A DNA stretch of 6,185 bases from NCBI GenBank assembly GCA_030917985.1, contig JAUPTR010000429.1:1-6185 (forward strand). The letters are read 5' to 3'. Below, one piece after another: positions 1 to 4,667 of the stretch (the stretch's first letter is position 1; each line of letters starts with the position of its first letter). The stretch is from Pseudomonadota bacterium. Lineage in GTDB: Bacteria > Pseudomonadota > Gammaproteobacteria > Burkholderiales > SCOH01. Made by a program: the position numbers and the translations under genes. Under the pieces are notes generated by a model. That model was not told the origin of the DNA and searched no databases. It saw nothing but the letters and a program-made list of their open reading frames with translations.

Positions 1-168
1 CGGCGAGCAGGATAAGGGGCCATCGCCGCCTGCATCCGATAAAGCTGCACCTCTATAGCCTCGCCACAAGGCCCGCCATTCGCGCCATCCAGGCCAGCCA
101 TACGCCAATACTGGCGCGGCCTGCAGCCCGCCTTGCGACTGAACCCGAGCCATGTCGCTTAATAGGGT
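1..168. other. Upstream region, no supported gene
   Basis: No gene can be supported here. On the minus strand a frame opens with ATG at 101-99 and stays open for 33 codons to the left edge, reading MAGLDGANGGPCGEAIEVQL and onward. It has no clear ribosome site. A second minus frame starting at 153-151 is also open to the edge. The two overlap and cannot both be real. If one is a gene, it would be divergent from the regulator at 205 and most of it would lie outside the window. A short inverted repeat, CGCCA-AATAC-type with TGGCG (103-116), is too weak to name. Confidence 0.3.
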
Positions 169-197
169 TTGACTTTCAAGACGACTGGTCATATATT
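169..197 (+). promoter_or_regulatory. Sigma70-type promoter of the nemR-like gene
   Basis: TTGACT at 169-174 and TATATT at 192-197 are separated by exactly 17 bp, each close to the sigma70 consensus (TTGACA, TATAAT). Transcription would be expected about 7 bases after the -10 box, at 204-205, which is the A of the ATG start codon. No Shine-Dalgarno sequence lies between the -10 box and the ATG, so the predicted transcript is leaderless or nearly so. The promoter spacer is filled by the operator-like sequence at 178-195, as expected for a repressed, self-regulated promoter. The start site itself is inferred. Confidence 0.7.
178..195 (+). promoter_or_regulatory. Operator-like site 1, TetR-family regulator
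   Basis: AAGACGACTGGTCATATA lies between and partly over the -35 and -10 boxes of the regulator's promoter. It is matched at 17 of 18 positions by 846-863 in front of the reductase gene. The core GACYGGTC is a perfect palindrome in site 2 (GACCGGTC) and has one central mismatch here (GACTGGTC). Its GAC...GTC half-sites resemble the GACC...GGTC halves known for E. coli NemR. A second GACC at 201-204 forms a TGGTC...GACCA inverted repeat over 186-205. Binding by the adjacent regulator is inferred from position and duplication. Confidence 0.7.
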
Positions 198-204
198 TTC
201 GACC

Positions 205-804
205 ATGAACCGCGCAGCCAGATCCGAAGACACCCGCACCCGCCTGATTGAAGGTGGCATGGCCCTGTTTGGCCAGAAGGGCTACAACGCCACCGGCATC
301 AAGGACATTACCGATGCCGCCGGGGTGCCCAAGGGTTCGTTTTACAACTATTTCGCCAGCAAGGAAGATTTCGGCGCAGAGATCATCCGCAGTTATGCCG
401 ATTTCTATGGCAAGGCCTGGGCCAGCAGCATGGCCAGCGCCCCGACCCAGCCACTGGCGGCGTTGCGTCACACTTACGAACATTTCACCGAATATCACGA
501 ATGCTGCGAAAGCCGCACCGGCTGCCTGCTGGGCAATCTGGCCGCTGAAATCAGTGAATCCAGCGAGTTGTGCCGCGAAACGCTGCGCAAGGTGACGGCT
601 ACGTGGAACCGGCAATTTGCCGACCTGCTGCGCCAGGGGCAGGCCGATGGTTCGGTGCGCAGCGATCTGAGCGCCGAACAGATGACGGATTTTTTCTGGA
701 GCGGATGGGAAGGTGCATTGCTGCGCATGAAGATCGAAAACTCGATTGAGCCGGTGCGGCTGTGTATCCAGCTGATGTTTGAACAGTTTTTTCCGCGCAG
801 CTGA
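205..804 (+). CDS. nemR: TetR-family transcriptional repressor, NemR-like
   Basis: A 199-residue regulator, the usual TetR length. The N-terminal helix-turn-helix covers about residues 10-56; the recognition part, VPKGSFYNYFASKEDFG (41-57), is very like E. coli NemR (VPKGSFYHYFRSKEAFG). The C-terminal ligand and dimer domain contains Cys100, Cys101, Cys107, Cys123 and Cys187. TGCL (106-109) aligns with the NemR segment holding the redox-sensing Cys106, and Lys176 aligns with NemR Lys175; in E. coli this pair responds to hypochlorite and electrophiles. NemR's Cys116 position is serine here. The start at ATG 205 is chosen because an earlier in-frame TTG at 169 lies inside the -35 box and would put promoter and operator in the coding region. 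It probably represses itself and the downstream reductase and is released by reactive electrophiles or chlorine species. Family is certain; the NemR assignment is likely, from similarity plus the NemA neighbour. Confidence 0.88.
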   Translation: MNRAARSEDTRTRLIEGGMALFGQKGYNATGIKDITDAAGVPKGSFYNYFASKEDFGAEIIRSYADFYGKAWASSMASAPTQPLAALRHTYEHFTEYHECCESRTGCLLGNLAAEISESSELCRETLRKVTATWNRQFADLLRQGQADGSVRSDLSAEQMTDFFWSGWEGALLRMKIENSIEPVRLCIQLMFEQFFPRS

Positions 805-833
805 GCTTGGCTGGCGCAATAGATGGCATTTTT

Positions 834-865
834 TTGACCACAACCAAGACGACCGGTCATATAAC
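834..865 (+). promoter_or_regulatory. Probable promoter of the nemA-like gene
   Basis: TTGACC at 834-839 is a good -35 box. The -10 box is less clear: TCATAT (857-862) gives a 17-bp spacer but a poor hexamer, whereas TATAAC (860-865) is a better hexamer at a 20-bp spacer. The operator-like site at 846-863 lies across the spacer and -10 region, so a bound repressor would block polymerase. An own promoter here means the reductase need not depend on read-through from the regulator. Confidence 0.5.
846..863 (+). promoter_or_regulatory. Operator-like site 2, before nemA
   Basis: AAGACGACCGGTCATATA differs from the site in front of the regulator by a single base (C for T at position 9 of 18). It contains the perfect 8-bp palindrome GACCGGTC (851-858). 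Two near-identical 18-mers, each at the promoter of a regulator and of its expected target, strongly suggest binding sites of the same repressor. The flanking bases outside the 18-mer do not match, so this is not simply a duplicated upstream region. Confidence 0.72.
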
Positions 866-885
866 TCCGGCCGATGACAAACCGC

Positions 886-891
886 AAGGAG
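886..891 (+). promoter_or_regulatory. Ribosome binding site deciding the nemA start
   Basis: AAGGAG lies six bases before ATG 898. An in-frame ATG exists at 874, but it has no ribosome site and would add eight residues not expected in the family, so 898 is preferred. Confidence 0.85.
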
Positions 892-897
892 CAAGTA

Positions 898-2001
898 ATG
901 ACTCAAGAAATCCGTTCTGCCGATGCATTGTTTCAGCCAGTGAAAATTGGCGATATCCCGCTCGCCAACCGCATCGTCATGGCGCCGTTGACGCGCAACC
1001 GCGCCGAAGCCGGCAATGTACCCGGCCCGCTGACGGTTGAATATTATGCACAACGCGCCGGCGCCGGCCTGATCATCACCGAGGCCACACAGATATCGGC
1101 ACAGGCGCAGGGCTATTACGCCACGCCGGGCCTGCACACTGCAGAACAGGTGGCTGGCTGGAAAAAAGTCACCGATGCAGTGCACGCCAAAGGCGGCAAG
1201 ATTGTGGTGCAGATCTGGCACACCGGCCGCATGTCGCACAGCGCTTTCCAGCCGGGCGAACAGGCACCGGTTGCGCCTTCGGCGATCCGCGCAGAGGCCA
1301 AAACCTTCATTCCCGGCATCGGCTACACCGATACCTCGGTGCCGCGCGCGCTGGAAACCAGCGAAATTGCGGGCATTGTTGATGATTTCCGCCAGACCGC
1401 GCGCCGCGCAATCGAGGCGGGTTTTGATGGCATTGAAATCCACGGCGCACATGGCTACCTGCTGGATGCCTTCCTGCGTGATGGCTCGAACAAACGCACC
1501 GATATTTACGGTGGCAGCATTGAAAACCGCGCGCGTTTCCTGATCGAAGCCGTGACTGCGGCAGCGCAGGAAATTGGCGGAGGTAAAGTCGGCGTGCGCT
1601 TGTCGCCGGTATCGCCGGTCAACGATTCCAGTGAAAGCAATCCGCAGCCGCTGTTTGAATACGTAGTCCGCCAGCTCAATACACTCGGCCTCGCCTACAT
1701 CCATGTGGTGGAAGGCCACACCGGCGGCCCGCGTGACAATGCGCCGTTTGACTACGCAGCACTGCACAAGCTGTTTGACGGGGCGTGGATGGTGAATAAC
1801 GGCTACGACCTGCAAATGGCCAAGGATGTGATTAGCAGCGGCAAAGCCGACCTGGTGTCGTTCGGCCGAGCCTACATCTCCAACCCGGATCTGGCACAAC
1901 GTCTGCAGAAAGGTATTTCTCTCAGCCCGCTGTTTGAAGATGCACCGTTGTACGGCGGTGTGGGTGCACATGGTTATACCGACTATCCGGCAGCCAGCTA
2001 A
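898..2001 (+). CDS. nemA: Old yellow enzyme, N-ethylmaleimide reductase-like
   Basis: A 367-residue FMN-dependent ene-reductase, the same size as E. coli NemA (about 365). It folds as a single TIM barrel. Visible family motifs are NRIVMAPLTR (24-33, FMN contact), VVQIWHTGR (103-111, flavin-binding Gln), IHGAHGYLLDAFL (181-193, with His182 and His185 placed to bind the substrate's activating group, and Tyr187 in the proton-donor position), NKRTDIYGGSIENR (198-211), VGVRLSP (231-237) and the phosphate-binding SFGRAYISNPD (321-331). It should use NADPH to reduce the C=C bond of electrophilic substrates such as maleimides, quinones, enones or nitro compounds, in the cytoplasm. It lies 93 bases after the regulator, with its own promoter and operator, which fits an inducible detoxification role. 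Family assignment is secure; the physiological substrate cannot be read from the sequence. Confidence 0.92.
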   Translation: MTQEIRSADALFQPVKIGDIPLANRIVMAPLTRNRAEAGNVPGPLTVEYYAQRAGAGLIITEATQISAQAQGYYATPGLHTAEQVAGWKKVTDAVHAKGGKIVVQIWHTGRMSHSAFQPGEQAPVAPSAIRAEAKTFIPGIGYTDTSVPRALETSEIAGIVDDFRQTARRAIEAGFDGIEIHGAHGYLLDAFLRDGSNKRTDIYGGSIENRARFLIEAVTAAAQEIGGGKVGVRLSPVSPVNDSSESNPQPLFEYVVRQLNTLGLAYIHVVEGHTGGPRDNAPFDYAALHKLFDGAWMVNNGYDLQMAKDVISSGKADLVSFGRAYISNPDLAQRLQKGISLSPLFEDAPLYGGVGAHGYTDYPAAS

Positions 2002-2019
2002 GCCCTGAGCCACCAACTA

Positions 2020-2048
2020 AAACGGGCAGCCAATATGGCTGCCCGTTT
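2020..2048. terminator. Bidirectional intrinsic terminator between nemA and ppk2
   Basis: AAACGGGCAGCCA and TGGCTGCCCGTTT form a perfect 13-bp stem with a three-base ATA loop. On the plus strand the stem ends in TTT followed by CTTT; on the minus strand it ends in TTTTAG. It lies 18 bases after the nemA stop and 19 bases after the end of the convergent ppk2, so it can serve both genes. Confidence 0.9.
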
Positions 2049-2067
2049 CTTTATCTGCACCGGACCA

Positions 2068-2898
2068 TCAATACACTTCTTTGACAAACTTGACGGTATC
2101 GGCCGGCGCCTGCCTGTCGGTATCGCGCTTCGGCAGTTTCACCTTTTCATGTGGCACATCCTGATACGGCACGTGATCGAGAATATGTCGCAGCGTGTTC
2201 AGCCGTGCGCGCTTCTTGTCGTTGGAATTGACCACATACCACGGCGCCCAGGCGGAGTCGGTGTATTTGAACATGTCATCGCGCGCCTTGGTGTAATCAC
2301 ACCAGCGGGTATACGACTGGATATCCATCGGCGACAGTTTCCAGATCTTGCGGCCGTCTTCGATGCGGTCGGAGAGGCGGCGGGTTTGCTCGTCCGGGCT
2401 GACTTCCAGCCAGAATTTCAGCAGGATGATGCCGGATTCAACCATCGCCCGCTCCACCAGCGGCACGGCATTGAGAAACTTCTTCACCTGTTCGTCGTTG
2501 GCAAAGCCCATGACCCGCTCGACACCAGCCCGGTTGTACCAGCTGCGGTCGAAAATCACCACCTCACCCGCAGCAGGAAAGTGCTGGATGTAACGCTGTA
2601 CGTACATCTGGCTTTTTTCGCGTTCGGTCGGCGCCGGCAGTGCCACCACCTTGAACACGCGCGGGCTGACGCGTTCGGTGAGCGCCTTGATGGTGCCACC
2701 CTTGCCCGCACCGTCACGACCTTCAAACACGATGCACACCTTCAGCCCGGCGTGCTGCACCCACTGCTGCAGCTTCACCAGCTCAACATGCAGTTTTTTC
2801 AGCTCGTCATCGTAATGCTTGCTGCTCATCGGCTCGTTGGCCGGGTCTTTTGCCGCCCCTGATTCGGCATGATTGCCAGACTTATGCTTTTTGCTCAT
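2068..2898 (-). CDS. ppk2: Polyphosphate kinase 2, class I-like
   Basis: A 276-residue, single-domain PPK2. Residues 1-30 are a lysine- and alanine-rich low-complexity tail. The kinase core then shows the Walker A loop GRDGAGKGG (60-68, Lys66), Walker B VVIFDRSWYNRAGVERVMGF (113-132, Asp117 and Arg118), and the lid region RRLSDRIEDGRKIWKLSPMD (173-192) with its basic residues for polyphosphate. SWYNRAGVERVMGF is the form seen in class I enzymes, which use polyphosphate to convert ADP or GDP to the triphosphate, or the reverse. It acts in the cytoplasm in energy and phosphate storage. The start is ATG 2898, supported by AAGGTG six bases upstream; an in-frame TTG at 2934 is rejected. It is convergent with nemA and divergent from the hydrolase gene. 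No phosphate-regulation site was recognised. Nucleotide preference is inferred from motif similarity only. Confidence 0.92.
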   Translation of the reverse strand: MSKKHKSGNHAESGAAKDPANEPMSSKHYDDELKKLHVELVKLQQWVQHAGLKVCIVFEGRDGAGKGGTIKALTERVSPRVFKVVALPAPTEREKSQMYVQRYIQHFPAAGEVVIFDRSWYNRAGVERVMGFANDEQVKKFLNAVPLVERAMVESGIILLKFWLEVSPDEQTRRLSDRIEDGRKIWKLSPMDIQSYTRWCDYTKARDDMFKYTDSAWAPWYVVNSNDKKRARLNTLRHILDHVPYQDVPHEKVKLPKRDTDRQAPADTVKFVKEVY

Positions 2899-2904
2899 CG
2901 GAAA

Positions 2905-2910
2905 CACCTT
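2905..2910 (-). promoter_or_regulatory. Ribosome binding site of ppk2
   Basis: On the minus strand AAGGTG lies six bases before ATG 2898, and this decides the start over the in-frame TTG at 2934. Confidence 0.65.
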
Positions 2911-3085
2911 CAGGCTGAGAATGAATACAGACAATCATCTTGCCACATCTGCAGAGGCTTGCGCCGTAAGCCACCGGATAACCGTATAAATCATTCACAG
3001 ACAAGCGAGACACGCGCTGATCGGCAGCAAGATCAAGGATGGGCTAAAGTGATTATGGCGTATTCGATCTTGATAACAAGCGACA
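2911..3085. other. Divergent intergenic region, ppk2 and hydrolase
   Basis: This 175-base gap must hold the promoters of two divergent genes, but neither is clear. TATAAA at 2985-2990 (plus strand) has a TTGCGC at 2959-2964, but the spacer is 20 bp. Its complement could serve as part of a minus-strand -10 element without a matching -35 box. The plus-strand gene at 3086 has only a weak ribosome site (AAGCGA, 3078-3083). No repeat or RNA structure stands out. Confidence 0.4.
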
Positions 3086-3904
3086 ATGTTTCCTTACAAA
3101 ACCAAACCCAAATACGAGCTGGAGCTGATTTCCCGCCCGCCACAGCAACCCGATCAGGGCCTGCCACTACTGTTTGTTCACGGTGCCTATGCCGCTGCCT
3201 GGGTGTGGGAAGAATATTTCATGCCTTTTTTCAGCGCGCATGGCTACCAGTGCCACGCGCTGAGCCTGCGCGGCCACGGTGGCAGCGAGGGGCATGAATA
3301 TCTGGCACTGACCAGCCTGGATGATTATGTTGCCGATGTTGAGCAGGTCATCGGTGACATGCCACAACACCCGGTGCTGATCGGGCATTCGATGGGCGGC
3401 ATGGTAGTGCAGCAATACCTGCAAAAACACCAGGCGCCGGGCGCAGCGCTGCTGGCATCGGTGCCGCCGGAAGGCTTGCTGAATTCGGCACTGCAACTGG
3501 CGTTTCGTGAACCACAGGTGTTTCTGGAGCTGAATCTGGTGCACTCCACCGACGGTCGCCACGCCACCATCGACAGCATTGGCCGCGCGCTGTTTTCGGA
3601 GAACCTGCCACGAGCGGAAATGATGAAGTTCCTCACCCGCTTCCAGCCGGAATCCCATCGCGCGATTCTCGACATGTCGTTCCTGCCGTTCCGCTTTCAG
3701 AGCAAGGCCAAGCCAACACCGATGCTGGTATTGGGCGCAGAAAAGGATTCGTTTTTCCCGCCATATATGGTGCACTCAACCGCCGCCCGGTTTGGCACCC
3801 GCGCCGAAATTTTTGAAGGCATGGCACACACCATGATGCTGGAACCAGCCTGGAGAGAAGTCGCCGAGCGGATTCTGGTATGGCTGTCGACGGTTCCGCG
3901 CTGA
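3086..3904 (+). CDS. Alpha/beta hydrolase fold protein
   Basis: A 272-residue soluble alpha/beta hydrolase with no signal peptide. LLFVHGAYAAAWVW (28-41) holds the HG oxyanion motif. GYQCHALSLRGHGGSEG (53-69) follows. The nucleophile elbow GHSMGG (100-105) gives catalytic Ser102. A helical cap segment spans about residues 130-205. The acid is probably Asp221 in VLGAEKDSFFPP, and the base is His248 in EGMAHTMMLEP. The complete triad suggests an active esterase, lipase-like enzyme or other hydrolase; the motifs do not identify a substrate. The ATG at 3086 is used; upstream there is only a weak AAGCGA. The next gene starts inside its last 25 bases, so the two are probably cotranscribed and translationally coupled. 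Confidence 0.88.
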   Translation: MFPYKTKPKYELELISRPPQQPDQGLPLLFVHGAYAAAWVWEEYFMPFFSAHGYQCHALSLRGHGGSEGHEYLALTSLDDYVADVEQVIGDMPQHPVLIGHSMGGMVVQQYLQKHQAPGAALLASVPPEGLLNSALQLAFREPQVFLELNLVHSTDGRHATIDSIGRALFSENLPRAEMMKFLTRFQPESHRAILDMSFLPFRFQSKAKPTPMLVLGAEKDSFFPPYMVHSTAARFGTRAEIFEGMAHTMMLEPAWREVAERILVWLSTVPR

Positions 3905-4434
3905 ACCCGCAACCCAAGCTGCGGCTGTTTTTCGCCTGCTGGCCGGATGCGGCGTTACAGGAGCAATTGGCGCAACTGGGCCGACAATTGCAGCGGCAAT
4001 GCGGCGGCAAACCCAGTCGCCGCGAAAATCTGCATCTGACGCTGGTGTTTCTTGGCGACGTTGACAGTGCCGATCTGCCGCAACTGCAGCAAATTGCTGC
4101 CTCGATTCACACACCACCGTTTGAACTACAGCTGACACAACTCGGCGGCTGGCTGGAGGCCGGCATCGGCTGGCTGCGGCCCGATGCAACGCCGGCGGCA
4201 CTGACACAACTGGTGACGCAGCTGAATCAAGCGCTGCGTGATGCCGGCTTTAAAACCGAAAATCGTCGCTATCAAGCGCATATCACCTTGCTGCGCAAAC
4301 AAGCACACGCTTATGGCCAACGACTAGCGGCGCCCCTGCGCTGGCCGGTGGGTGATTTCTGCCTGGTGGCATCCAGCCTCGATCACCACGGCCCCAGCTA
4401 TCGCATCATCGCCAGCTGGCCGTTGCGCGGATGA
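3880..4434 (+). CDS. thpR: RNA 2',3'-cyclic phosphodiesterase (ThpR/LigT, 2H family)
   Basis: A 184-residue member of the 2H phosphoesterase family. The two signature HxT motifs are His52-Leu-Thr54 (in ENLHLTLVFLGD) and His134-Ile-Thr136 (in YQAHITLLRK), spaced as in LigT/ThpR. The N-terminal strand LRLFFACWP (14-22) is the usual first strand. Proteins of this family hydrolyse RNA 2',3'-cyclic phosphate ends to 2'-phosphates and can join tRNA halves in vitro; the cellular role is poorly known. The ATG at 3880 overlaps the hydrolase by 25 bases and is the only ATG, GTG or TTG between that point and the conserved core, which leaves about 13 extra residues before the core. Ribosome-site support is weak (GAGCGG around 3866-3871), suggesting coupling to translation of the upstream gene. 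Confidence 0.9.
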   Translation: MAVDGSALNPQPKLRLFFACWPDAALQEQLAQLGRQLQRQCGGKPSRRENLHLTLVFLGDVDSADLPQLQQIAASIHTPPFELQLTQLGGWLEAGIGWLRPDATPAALTQLVTQLNQALRDAGFKTENRRYQAHITLLRKQAHAYGQRLAAPLRWPVGDFCLVASSLDHHGPSYRIIASWPLRG

Positions 4435-4435
4435 A

Positions 4436-4464
4436 TGGCGGGCATCTGCCGCCAGGCCCGTTTT
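4436..4464 (+). terminator. Weak candidate terminator after thpR
   Basis: Two mutually exclusive short stems sit right after the thpR stop. TGGCGG (4436-4441) pairs with CCGCCA (4449-4454). Alternatively CGGGC (4439-4443) pairs with GCCCG (4456-4460), and that arm is followed directly by TTTT (4461-4464). Stems of five or six pairs and a four-base T run are marginal, so this is a tentative call. Confidence 0.35.
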
Positions 4465-4544
4465 GCCACTGAGCTGCAAACCAATACCCATGCGGCCTGC
4501 AGCCTGGCCTGCAAGGCAATACCAGAGCGGCTTGCAGGGCGATT

Positions 4545-4608
4545 GTAGGTCGGACTTCAGTCCGACGCTGTCGCTAATGTCCGGCACTGCGTCGGACTGA
4601 AGTCCGAC
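4545..4608. repeat. REP-like pair of inverted palindromes (BIME-like)
   Basis: GTCGGACTTCAGTCCGACGC (4549-4568) and its exact reverse complement (4589-4608) are separated by 20 bp. Each 20-base arm is itself a palindrome (GTCGGACT, two bases, AGTCCGAC). The left copy is preceded by GTAG, a tetranucleotide commonly seen at the head of REP units; the right copy lacks the matching CTAC. The arrangement fits a pair of repetitive extragenic palindromes in a convergent intergenic gap. Such units are usually mobilised by RAYT transposases acting elsewhere in the genome; none is present here. It could also fold in RNA as a long hairpin and limit read-through in both directions. Confidence 0.8.
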
Positions 4609-4625
4609 AAAGGCAGCAGCGCAAT

Positions 4626-4656
4626 CCGGGGCCTTGGCTCCGGCTTGCGACCCCGG
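4626..4656 (-). terminator. Hairpin downstream of the NHL-repeat gene
   Basis: CCGGGG (4626-4631) and CCCCGG (4651-4656) form a six-pair GC stem with a 19-base loop, 11 bases beyond the stop of the minus-strand NHL gene. No T run follows closely, so it is a stable 3' hairpin rather than a textbook intrinsic terminator. The REP pair further on may give the real end. Confidence 0.25.
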
Positions 4657-4667
4657 CACAGCGCAAC

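Noticed and set aside
169..204. Extended start of the TetR regulator at TTG 169
   Set aside because: The extra 12 codons are the -35 box, operator and -10 box, and TetR proteins do not need this extension; ATG 205 gives the normal length.
795..835. Terminator after nemR (GCGCAGC...GCTGGCGC followed by a T run)
   Set aside because: The stem has a bulge and overlaps the stop codon, and the T run (829-835) begins 11 bases after the stem and is better read as lying next to the nemA -35 box.
2035..2862. 275-codon open frame on the plus strand antisense to ppk2
   Set aside because: It mirrors the clearly coding PPK2 frame in GC-rich DNA, overlaps the terminator at its start and shows no recognisable motif.
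3167..3775. 202-codon minus-strand frame opposite the alpha/beta hydrolase
   Set aside because: It is a shadow of the hydrolase, which has a complete catalytic triad in the other strand's frame.
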